From Acherontichlamydia pituitae (lineage in GTDB: Bacteria > Chlamydiota > Chlamydiia > Chlamydiales > Rhabdochlamydiaceae): a stretch of DNA of 64,000 nt. The stretch lies in NCBI GenBank assembly GCA_019634675.1, contig JAHCAX010000003.1, forward strand, positions 117,487 to 181,486, given 5' to 3'. Position 1 is the first letter of the stretch; the number at the start of each line of letters is the position of its first letter. A program made the translations under genes and the position numbers. Positions 26,396 to 33,432 of the stretch are shown in pieces. The notes below the pieces were generated by a model. It saw only the letters and a program-made list of their open reading frames with translations. It was not told where the DNA came from and made no database searches.

Positions 26396-26821
26396 ATGTA
26401 TAAAATAAAAATTGCAACAGTCGGCAAAGCTAAGGAAAGCTGGCTCCAGGATGCACTAGAGGAATACGCAGCGCGCCTTAAGCCTTTTGCGGCAATCGAA
26501 TGGATCTTAGCGAAAAACAGTGAGAAATTAAAGCAATTCTTGAAAGAAGAAACGACCTATATCTGTTTGGACCCGAAGGGCAAGCTCTATACGAGCGAGC
26601 AGTTCTCCAGCTTCCTCATCAGCAAGCTTCAAGACCAGGGATCGCGCCTCACCTTCGTGATCGGGGATGCAGAAGGTCTTCCTCCAGAGATCAGGCAAGG
26701 CGCGCCGGCGCTGCTCTCGCTTTCCCTAATGACCTTCACCCATCAAATGACAAGGCTGATCCTTCTGGAACAGCTCTATCGGGCCATCGAGATCGACAGA
26801 GGCACAGCCTACCACAAATAA
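26396..26821 (+). CDS. rlmH: 23S rRNA (pseudouridine1915-N3)-methyltransferase
   Basis: RlmH is a SPOUT-class methyltransferase that methylates pseudouridine 1915 in helix 69 of 23S rRNA, using S-adenosylmethionine. The knot motif FVIGDAEGLPPEI and the C-terminal LSLMTFTHQMTRLILLEQLYRAIEI, ending in AYHK, match the family closely. At 141 residues it is slightly shorter than E. coli RlmH (155). It is divergent from lgt and convergent with the histidine phosphatase gene. Confidence 0.95.
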   Translation: MYKIKIATVGKAKESWLQDALEEYAARLKPFAAIEWILAKNSEKLKQFLKEETTYICLDPKGKLYTSEQFSSFLISKLQDQGSRLTFVIGDAEGLPPEIRQGAPALLSLSLMTFTHQMTRLILLEQLYRAIEIDRGTAYHK

Positions 26822-26828
26822 ACTGCCT

Positions 26829-27596
26829 CTATATTTGATCTGCTGTAACGAATTCCATAAACTTGATCGGTTCATGGACGTCGTGAATATCTCTGACTTC
26901 AAAAACAGCGACAGCCCCATTGGGCAAAAGGTTCCTTTCGAAGAACATAGGATAAAGACCGTTTTCGTCTTTTTCGAGCTTTCCTCGGGAAATCTCCGAC
27001 ATCATGACAAGGACCTGCATTACAGCATTGTGGCAGCCAATGGTAATCGTCCTGACTTCGTCCGATTTCTTATGCCGCTCGACTAACTCGAAGATTTGCT
27101 CTGAAACTCTGTTCCATAGCTGCATAAATGTCTCTGCTTTTTCTTCTGAAAAAGGGGTAATTTTCCATTTGAAGAACGGATCGATTTCTTGGCCAAGATG
27201 ATCCTCTTTCCATTGTACGACCGCTTTTTCTACAAATTCTTTCCAAACCTCATTCCTGTTTTTAGCAAGCAATACGCCATCCACTCCGCCATGATCGATC
27301 TCCCGAAATTTTGGCAAAGCGATAATGGTTACAGAGTCGCCAAGCGCTATCTGAGCAGTCCTATGGGCACGGTCTAAATCGGAACAATAATGGCCGTCTA
27401 CATCGGGAAAACGAGCCCTTAGCAGCTCTCCGACTTTTACAGCTTGAGCTTCTCCGGCTTCAGTCAAGGGCGGGTTTGAGCTTCCTCCGGAGATCACACC
27501 CATTTTGTTATGCGGTGTCTCTCCATGGCGATAAAGGACAACTTTCACAGAACTTGTTGCCACATGGTCTGCAGTCACAGGCATAGTAATAGCCAT
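26829..27596 (-). CDS. histidine phosphatase family protein (phosphoglycerate mutase-like)
   Basis: A 255-residue cytoplasmic protein. The catalytic RHGE motif is intact (YRHGETPHN near residue 23), as are the PLTEAGEAQA segment and SDLDRAHRTA with its second Arg. The acid loop reads REIDHGGVDG in place of the usual E-x-x-x-G-x-W-E-G, and the C-terminal His appears in TIGCHNAVMQVL. Substrate is unclear; the branch includes phosphatases and mutases. The start at 27596 follows a strong Shine-Dalgarno (GGAGGA). The 3' end abuts rlmH. Confidence 0.87.
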   Translation of the reverse strand: MAITMPVTADHVATSSVKVVLYRHGETPHNKMGVISGGSSNPPLTEAGEAQAVKVGELLRARFPDVDGHYCSDLDRAHRTAQIALGDSVTIIALPKFREIDHGGVDGVLLAKNRNEVWKEFVEKAVVQWKEDHLGQEIDPFFKWKITPFSEEKAETFMQLWNRVSEQIFELVERHKKSDEVRTITIGCHNAVMQVLVMMSEISRGKLEKDENGLYPMFFERNLLPNGAVAVFEVRDIHDVHEPIKFMEFVTADQI

Positions 27597-27851
27597 ATTT
27601 CCTCCGATAAATAAAAAGTTTATCTATTTTAGATTATTTCGCATTAATTCCAATAATAAAATCCATTTTTTAAAACAATTCTTTTGAGAATCTGTTTCTT
27701 TACGTCAGAGAGGCAAAACAACTCAAACCCTAGAAAAAAGAATGGATGGAAGAAACACAAGAGATCATGGATCGTTTCTTAACCTAGGTCAATGAGGATA
27801 ATTTTTCGTTCGGGGTATCTTCTATTTTATAAGAAACAAGGAGAAGATCCG

Positions 27852-28229
27852 ATGAACATCGCAAGAACATTACAGACCCTATTTGGACTGCTTTTAATTC
27901 TATTTGGCCTTAATAGTTTTTTTGGCTTTCTGCCTATCCCTGAAAAACAGGGGTTCGCCTTTGAATTTTTGAAAACGCTGCATGAAGCAAAGTACCTATT
28001 TCCCTTGATAGCAACGATCATGACAACAGCAGGGACCTTGCTTGTCATGAACAAATGGGTTGCTTTCGCTCTTCTAATCCAACTGCCCATCTCGGTCAAT
28101 ATATTTGCCTTTCATCTCTTCCACGATTGGCAAGGACTGATCCCTGCATGGATTCTTTTTGCCCTGAACAATTTTTTAATTTTCAGAAAACTGAATCATT
28201 TTAAAGCACTTTTTAACAACCAAGGATAA
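27852..28229 (+). CDS. DoxX-like small membrane protein
   Basis: A 125-residue protein with four predicted transmembrane helices. The ATG at 27852 is chosen because it is preceded by AAGGAGAAG. The opening MNIARTLQTLFGLLLILFGLN and the second segment around FEFLKTLHEAKYLFPL resemble DoxX-family membrane proteins. Function is unknown. It begins a small cluster of membrane-protein genes around a Crp-type regulator and is followed after a few bases by another membrane protein, so the two are likely co-transcribed. Confidence 0.7.
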   Translation: MNIARTLQTLFGLLLILFGLNSFFGFLPIPEKQGFAFEFLKTLHEAKYLFPLIATIMTTAGTLLVMNKWVAFALLIQLPISVNIFAFHLFHDWQGLIPAWILFALNNFLIFRKLNHFKALFNNQG

Positions 28230-28234
28230 TCGAT

Positions 28235-28675
28235 ATGACAAAGCATAAATGGGCTAAATTCCTCATTTCTTTCTGCGTTTTAACGACCATTGTTCTTCCA
28301 TCGATCATGGACTTGAACAGCACCCACATGACGAACCCCTTATGGGCGCCCCATGCAAGGTTTCATTGGTCGATTCAATGGTATTCCATAACGATGCTCA
28401 ATGCGATCGCGTTGTACTTGATATGGGGCCGCTATGATGGTTCAGGCTCTCGCCTCTCTATCGTTATGGCCGGCCTGGCTCCAATCTTTTTTTGGGGTAA
28501 CTTTTTCCCTAGCTTGCTCATGCCTGGGACATCTCCATGGCCAGATGGGATCGAACCATTTGCAAGCGTTCCTCCCAATGTCTATATCGCTGCATTAATT
28601 ACAGGTTTAAGCGTTCTGGGAATATGGCTTGACGCCCGATCAAGAGCTGGCTGCCGGTTGAGCGCGGATCCTTGA
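28235..28675 (+). CDS. putative four-helix membrane protein
   Basis: A 146-residue protein with hydrophobic segments near residues 8-26, 48-65, 75-98 and 115-135. Conserved-looking polar residues lie between helices (MDLNSTHMTNPLWAPHARFHW). I do not recognise a family with certainty. It follows the DoxX-like gene with a 5-base gap, and its last 36 bases overlap the convergent Crp-type regulator gene, so one of the two may have lost its natural end. Confidence 0.65.
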   Translation: MTKHKWAKFLISFCVLTTIVLPSIMDLNSTHMTNPLWAPHARFHWSIQWYSITMLNAIALYLIWGRYDGSGSRLSIVMAGLAPIFFWGNFFPSLLMPGTSPWPDGIEPFASVPPNVYIAALITGLSVLGIWLDARSRAGCRLSADP

Positions 28676-29281
28676 AAGGGATTCGGGAGCAATCCCCAGA
28701 TAAGTGGCAATGTGATATTGAGGAACTCTCTGGGATAAACCTGGAAAATCAGCTAAAAACCGCCGGTACCTCTCTTGGGCCGAGCATTTGAGCAATTCGA
28801 TCTCTTTTTGCTCTTTTCGATAGAACAACTGCTCGGCCATCCGCTTTGCAAACATCTGCCAGAGCGGGTGGTGTTCAAACAAAGGCTGGACGTCCGACTT
28901 GTTCCAAGCCCAAACCTGAGAAGTTTCCAGGGCCTCGATCCAAATTTCAGAGGGCTTTTGGAGCATAAAGCTTGTGTACGCAGTACAAAAAGGGTTTTGG
29001 AAATCGACTGCGAAATCTTTTGTGATCTCTTTTCCCTCATGCAAAAGATAATAGCGGAAAAGCCCTTGATGAATAAAGAGCAGCGTCTTACAGACCTGCC
29101 CTTCTTTAACAAACAATTTTTCCTTCTGAAACTCTAAGCTCTTAGCCTTTGAAGAGAACAGCCTGATGTCATCTTCAGATGCATCAGGAACAATCTTGTG
29201 AATAAAAGTGCGAAAACGCTCCAGCTCGGCATCCACAGGATTTAACCTAGGAACCATTGGACTGTTGTTTGCGAAAAGCAA
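28640..29281 (-). CDS. Crp/Fnr family transcriptional regulator
   Basis: A 213-residue DNA-binding regulator. The N-terminal part is a cyclic-nucleotide-binding-like beta barrel (KLFVKEGQVCKTLLFIHQG). The C-terminal helix-turn-helix reads VPQYHIATYLGIAPESLSRIR. This short form, with the RYRRFLADFPGLSQRVPQ linker, is typical of Crp/Fnr proteins common in Bacteroidota, so transfer from that phylum is plausible. The effector is unknown. An alternative start is ATG 29257 (MVPRL). It overlaps the upstream membrane-protein gene and the convergent one. Confidence 0.82.
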   Translation of the reverse strand: MLFANNSPMVPRLNPVDAELERFRTFIHKIVPDASEDDIRLFSSKAKSLEFQKEKLFVKEGQVCKTLLFIHQGLFRYYLLHEGKEITKDFAVDFQNPFCTAYTSFMLQKPSEIWIEALETSQVWAWNKSDVQPLFEHHPLWQMFAKRMAEQLFYRKEQKEIELLKCSAQERYRRFLADFPGLSQRVPQYHIATYLGIAPESLSRIRAQPAASS

Positions 29282-29741
29282 ATCCCAAACGGAAATAGCC
29301 CAAGGCCCCGTTCATAAGTGCTGAACCGATCGCAACATCCACCAATCCCCTCACTTCCAATGGAAGCTTGAACCATTTCAAGCTCATACCCAGCAAGACC
29401 ATGAATCCGATCAAGGCCAGATATCGAACGCCGTAGACTTGGGAAATCTTGATCGGAAGAGGCAAAGAAATGATCCTCTGCACAACCCTCTGGACAGTTT
29501 TTGACAAGACAAAACGCCCCTTAAGGAACCCGAGCATCAGTCCTAATACAATCAGGAGCAGTCCAGCCTGCTCTCTGCTTCCTGCAATAGGAGAGAACAG
29601 TGCTATTAAAGAACTGGTATCATTGACTGCACTTGTCGCAGTCCCAACAATAAAATGCATGCCAAGAGACAGCAGATAGATTCCGATCCCGAACCAGACA
29701 AGGCCGGAAAACAGGATCAATTTAAAATGGTTCAGCTTCAT
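29247..29741 (-). CDS. putative multi-pass membrane protein
   Basis: A protein of about 164 residues with four likely membrane helices, beginning MKLNHFKLILFSGLVW. The start is set at 29741 because GGAGGGG precedes this ATG, and the longer reading upstream runs through an inverted repeat. No family is recognised with confidence. The last 35 bases overlap the regulator gene, which suggests co-transcription. The hairpin at 29761-29822 lies directly upstream. Confidence 0.62.
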   Translation of the reverse strand: MKLNHFKLILFSGLVWFGIGIYLLSLGMHFIVGTATSAVNDTSSLIALFSPIAGSREQAGLLLIVLGLMLGFLKGRFVLSKTVQRVVQRIISLPLPIKISQVYGVRYLALIGFMVLLGMSLKWFKLPLEVRGLVDVAIGSALMNGALGYFRLGFAFRKQQSNGS

Positions 29742-29760
29742 GTCCCCTCCAACTGGGTTG

Positions 29761-29822
29761 AACTCGGCTTTGCGCATGTTTGCTCTTGAAGCGCTCAGAC
29801 CAAACATGCGCAAAGCCGAGTT
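29761..29822. repeat. long inverted repeat upstream of the membrane-protein gene
   Basis: Perfect 22-base arms at 29761-29782 and 29801-29822 (AACTCGGCTTTGCGCATGTT core) surround an 18-base loop. It lies about 20 bases upstream of the start at 29741 and would form a stable hairpin in the 5' leader of the mRNA. No T-tract follows on the minus strand. It could be a repeat element or a regulatory structure. Confidence 0.75.
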
Positions 29823-29952
29823 GAAATGGAAAGTATATCATTTTCATCTCCCATTGAGAAATCAAATTTATAGGCAATGCGTTCCTGCTATCGACAAAAA
29901 TCTTTAGCAACTCTACAATCCGTCACATCACTCTAATAATTAGGGAGCACAT

Positions 29953-31032
29953 ATGAATATATCGCTGACGTTCTTACGCTTGTTCTTCGTGATCTTAAGT
30001 ATTTTCTTTATGACCACATTTATGGTATCAAGCCCAACTGGGACAGCGCATACAAATGCCCTAATTGGAGTCGTGTTCGGCTTGATCTTCGGCTTCTTGC
30101 TGATCGGGTTCGACCTTCTTTTCAAAAGGTTCAACCTCCGCTCGTTCAATATTGCCATTATCGGGATCTTCATCGGCTATTTGATGGGAGAGGCCCTTGT
30201 CCTAGTTTTCGATGCCGTCCTCGATATCAGCCGCATTTCGATTGTCTTGCAGCCTCAAACGCTTGAAATCATTAAGATCGCCCTCTTCCTCTTCGGCACT
30301 TATCTTGGAACGATCATGACCCTCCGCTCCTCTGATGAGCTCTATGTCAGCATCCCCTTTGTCAAATTCGCTCCATCTACCCAAAAGAAAAAAGACCTGA
30401 TCATCGATAGTTCCGTCCTTTCTGATGCGCGGATCATCGACCTTGCGGCAACAGGCCTTTTGGACCATCAGCTGATCATCCCCCGTTTCATCATTAAAGA
30501 ACTGTATGCATTCGCAGAAATTGGCGATGAGATCTCCAAATCGAAGGCGCGCCGATCGCTCGAAGTCATTAAAAAACTCGAAGCGGTCCCTGAGCTCGAC
30601 CTCCGGTTCAACGATACCGATTTCCCAGAAGTGAAAGATTCCCATGGAAAGCTCATCCGCTTAGCCCGTCTTTTAGATGGAAATATCCTCACAGCGGACA
30701 TCAGCCGGATCCAAACAGCATCGGTTGAAGGGATCAGGATCATCAACATCCACTCCCTTTCGAATGCGCTTAAGCCCCTCATGCAAGCTGGCGAGTACAT
30801 TAAGATCAAGATCCAGCGTTATGGAAAAGAGCCTCGCCAAGGCGTTGGCTATCTCGATGACGGCACAATGGTCGTCGTCAATGGCGGCGGCAACTATATC
30901 GGCGAGACTATCGATGCTAAAGTCCTCTCCGTAAAACACACCACATCAGGCAGGATGATCTTCTGCAACGCTTGCGACGACGAATCCCTATCCCACGAAT
31001 ATGATGAAGATGAGGAACATGACGAACGCTGA
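29953..31032 (+). CDS. PIN/TRAM domain membrane protein (YacL-like)
   Basis: A 359-residue protein. Four membrane helices fill residues 1-125. A PIN-type nuclease-like domain follows, with acidic residues in LIIDSSVLSDARI, a conserved Glu in IIKELYAF, and ILTADISRI with the third acidic residue. A C-terminal TRAM domain (residues about 275-340) contains GVGYLDDGTMVVVNGG. The architecture is that of Bacillus YacL and its relatives. The role of the family is not settled. Its end overlaps acpS by 14 or 32 bases depending on the acpS start. Confidence 0.88.
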   Translation: MNISLTFLRLFFVILSIFFMTTFMVSSPTGTAHTNALIGVVFGLIFGFLLIGFDLLFKRFNLRSFNIAIIGIFIGYLMGEALVLVFDAVLDISRISIVLQPQTLEIIKIALFLFGTYLGTIMTLRSSDELYVSIPFVKFAPSTQKKKDLIIDSSVLSDARIIDLAATGLLDHQLIIPRFIIKELYAFAEIGDEISKSKARRSLEVIKKLEAVPELDLRFNDTDFPEVKDSHGKLIRLARLLDGNILTADISRIQTASVEGIRIINIHSLSNALKPLMQAGEYIKIKIQRYGKEPRQGVGYLDDGTMVVVNGGGNYIGETIDAKVLSVKHTTSGRMIFCNACDDESLSHEYDEDEEHDER

Positions 31033-31411
31033 GAAAGGATCAATCCTAGGAATAGGCAACGACATCATCGAAATCGAACGGATCCGGGGGAGCATCGATA
31101 ACCATGGCTACCGGTTGATCTCCCGCCTGTTTACGGTCAAAGAGCAAGATTATTGCTTAAAGTACAAAGATCCGATCCCCCATTTTGCAGGACGGTTTTC
31201 CGCTAAAGAAGCGATCGTCAAAGCGCTTGGCACCGGTTTTGGAGAGCATGCATCCTGGCTCGATCTCGAGATCGTCAATGACAAGGCTGGCAAGCCTTAT
31301 GTCAACTTCTCTGAAAAGCTTCAAGAGCGGCTGAAAAATACTTCCATGCAGATTTCAATCAGCCACTGCCAGCTCTACGTCACCGCTGTCGCCATCTGGT
31401 TCCAAAACTAA
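31019..31411 (+). CDS. acpS: holo-[acyl-carrier-protein] synthase
   Basis: AcpS transfers 4'-phosphopantetheine from CoA to the conserved Ser of apo-ACP. The motif GIGNDIIEIERI with its Mg-binding Asp opens the protein, and FAGRFSAKEAIVKALGTG is the second hallmark; ISISHCQLYVTAVAI closes it. I prefer ATG 31019 (MTNAEKG), which overlaps the PIN-TRAM gene by 14 bases, over ATG 31001. The partner acpP is in this window at 44884-45126. Its closeness to trxB is as in Chlamydia. Confidence 0.95.
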   Translation: MTNAEKGSILGIGNDIIEIERIRGSIDNHGYRLISRLFTVKEQDYCLKYKDPIPHFAGRFSAKEAIVKALGTGFGEHASWLDLEIVNDKAGKPYVNFSEKLQERLKNTSMQISISHCQLYVTAVAIWFQN

Positions 31412-31452
31412 ACAAAAACTACCTCTTTGAAAAACCAAGAATTTGTATAAAT

Positions 31453-31494
31453 TCTTTGCCCGAAGAATAGACATGTCTATTCTTCGGGCAAAGA
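31453..31494. terminator. perfect 42-bp palindrome between convergent genes
   Basis: TCTTTGCCCGAAGAATAGACA is followed at once by its exact reverse complement, giving 42 bases with no loop. It lies between the ends of acpS (plus strand) and the outer-membrane-type gene (minus strand). A bidirectional terminator is the simplest reading, though T-tracts are weak. A repeat element or protein-binding site is the alternative. Confidence 0.65.
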
Positions 31495-31546
31495 TCCAAG
31501 ATATTCTCGATCTTATTTATTCTATATTGTTTAGTTTTGGTAATGA

Positions 31547-32365
31547 CTAGAGGACGGAGAAGGGTACTTGGTAGGCGATGGTGATGAAGTTCACTTGTTC
31601 GGGGAATGTGCGGGCGTAAATGCGGCGGGCATAGGAAAGGGTAATATCTCCCCACAAGTCGAAATGGTACTGGTATCCCAATCCTAAATCGATCGATTGG
31701 TGATGGTACTTGGCCCAGCCGTTAAAATGTTTGACGTTCACGTGCTTCTTTGTTCCAAATCCAAAATACCCGTCTGTAAAGATAATGGCGCGATGCCGGT
31801 TGTCCCAATTCTTTTCAAAAACCCAAAGACCTCGCAGCCACGGAGAGCCTTCGTTTGCGATGCCTATGCCGAGGTTTCCCCACGTCCTTGCTGTCCAATA
31901 GGGACCTTTCGACCATTCCTTTCCGAGAGCTGTGGTCAGCTCGAAATCGACGATCGCATGGTAGGGGCAGCTGACATCGTGCAGGCTCTTATCGGAAACT
32001 TCCCGAATGTTGAACCCCGTCGTCCAGCTAACAGGATCACCGGCGATGTCATTGAGCCATTGGACACGGGCTTGGGCTGCTGCGCTGCGATAGCTAAAGC
32101 TTTGCCGCGGAGTATTAACAAATTCTACCTCGGCTTGCAAATCCCACATTTCAGAAGGGGAAATGCCAAGGTCTAATCGTAGCAATTGGTCATTGGATGG
32201 ATGGCTCAGTTGCACAGATGCGTCTTGAACGCGATGGTAGCGGCTGTAAGTATATGCTGAGGAGAAGTGAAACTCCCAAACAGAGCCAAACCAGGGCCTA
32301 GTCTCTAAAGAGGAGGCTAAGACCGGGGCCATGCATAATACGGAATAGCCGAACCATTTCCGCAT
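31547..32365 (-). CDS. predicted outer-membrane beta-barrel protein
   Basis: A protein of about 272 residues. ATG 32365 is preferred over 32395 because it overlaps the trxB stop (TGATG) and begins a signal peptide (MRKWFGYSVLCMAPVLASS). The mature part alternates aromatic and polar residues in strand-like segments, such as GYQYHFDLWGDITLSYARRI, and it ends in a hydrophobic residue, as outer-membrane barrels do, though with Leu rather than Phe. No named family is recognised. It is translationally coupled to trxB. Confidence 0.72.
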   Translation of the reverse strand: MRKWFGYSVLCMAPVLASSLETRPWFGSVWEFHFSSAYTYSRYHRVQDASVQLSHPSNDQLLRLDLGISPSEMWDLQAEVEFVNTPRQSFSYRSAAAQARVQWLNDIAGDPVSWTTGFNIREVSDKSLHDVSCPYHAIVDFELTTALGKEWSKGPYWTARTWGNLGIGIANEGSPWLRGLWVFEKNWDNRHRAIIFTDGYFGFGTKKHVNVKHFNGWAKYHHQSIDLGLGYQYHFDLWGDITLSYARRIYARTFPEQVNFITIAYQVPFSVL

Positions 32366-33318
32366 CACGATACGAGTCCCTTCGCTGAGAGCCATCTTTC
32401 TGCATCAAGGGCCGCCATGCAGCCGGAACCTGCAGCTGAAACGGCTTGCCGATAGATATGGTCTTGGACATCCCCAGCTGCAAATACCCCCTCGATATTC
32501 GTGTTCGTCGAATAGGGCGCTACTTTGATATACCCAGTCTCTTCGAGTTCGATCTGGCCTTGCAAAAACCCTGTATTGGGCTGATGGCCGATCGCAAAGA
32601 ACACGCCGCCGGCATCTCTTTTCGACACTTCGCTTGTTTTTACATTCTTTATAGTGACCGATTGGACGACCGCATCCCCTTCGACTTTTTCAAGGACTGT
32701 GTCCCAGAGGATTTCAATCTTTGGATGGTCAAAGGCTCTTGCGCACATGATCTTGGATGCCCTGAGATGGTCCCTGCGATGGACCAGATAGACCATTTTT
32801 CCAAACTTGGTCAAAAAGATCGCTTCTTCAACAGCGCTGTCTCCCCCGCCGATGACAAAGAGGTCCTTATTGCGGAAGATCGGCGCGGCGCCATCGCATA
32901 CGGCGCATGCGGTAACCCCTTTTTGCCAAAATTCCCCATCGCGGGTTCCAGGAATGTCTAAACGTTTTGCTGTAGCGCCCGTTGCGATGATGATCGCATC
33001 GGCATGCACTGTTGTAGGGCTTCCCTTTACAAGGAAAGGCCTGACATTAAAATCAACGGAGACGACATCTTCTGTAACGATCGTCGTTCCAAAGCGCTCA
33101 GCTTGCTTGCGCATCCTGTCCATAAGCTCTGGTCCAGTGATCCCTTCGGGAAAGCCCGGGAAGTTCTCGACCTCGGTGGTCGTCATAAGCTGGCCCCCTG
33201 CCGGCCCTGAGAAAAACCCTTCGTAGACGAGGGGATGAAGATTTGCGCGCGCTGCATAAATGGCCGCCGTGTACGCTGCTGGCCCAGATCCAATGATGAC
33301 AAGTTTTTTGCGTTCCAT
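32365..33318 (-). CDS. trxB: thioredoxin reductase
   Basis: The enzyme uses NADPH and FAD to reduce thioredoxin in the cytoplasm. FAD binding is shown by IGSGPAAYTAAIYAARA at the N-terminus, the redox-active disulfide by CAVCDG (near residue 139), and the NADPH domain by VIGGGDSAVEEAIFL. The C-terminal FAD motif is GVFAAGDVQD. The length of 317 residues is typical. It is followed directly by the predicted outer-membrane gene through a one-base stop/start overlap. Confidence 0.96.
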   Translation of the reverse strand: MERKKLVIIGSGPAAYTAAIYAARANLHPLVYEGFFSGPAGGQLMTTTEVENFPGFPEGITGPELMDRMRKQAERFGTTIVTEDVVSVDFNVRPFLVKGSPTTVHADAIIIATGATAKRLDIPGTRDGEFWQKGVTACAVCDGAAPIFRNKDLFVIGGGDSAVEEAIFLTKFGKMVYLVHRRDHLRASKIMCARAFDHPKIEILWDTVLEKVEGDAVVQSVTIKNVKTSEVSKRDAGGVFFAIGHQPNTGFLQGQIELEETGYIKVAPYSTNTNIEGVFAAGDVQDHIYRQAVSAAGSGCMAALDAERWLSAKGLVS

Positions 33319-33385
33319 GACTTAATACTCAAGAAGTGAATTGCGAATATCCGCGAAGTTTAGGGATAAACGAAAATTCAAACCA

Positions 33386-33419
33386 GAAAAAAAAGCAAGA
33401 CCTCCTCGAAAGGGAGGTC
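33386..33419 (-). terminator. intrinsic terminator after papain-fold gene 1
   Basis: Arms GACCTCC (33399-33405) and GGAGGTC (33413-33419) form a hairpin. On the minus strand it is followed by a run of T (A-run at 33386-33394). It lies just behind the stop of the papain-fold gene and upstream of trxB. Confidence 0.8.
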
Positions 33420-33432
33420 CTGAACAAATAGC

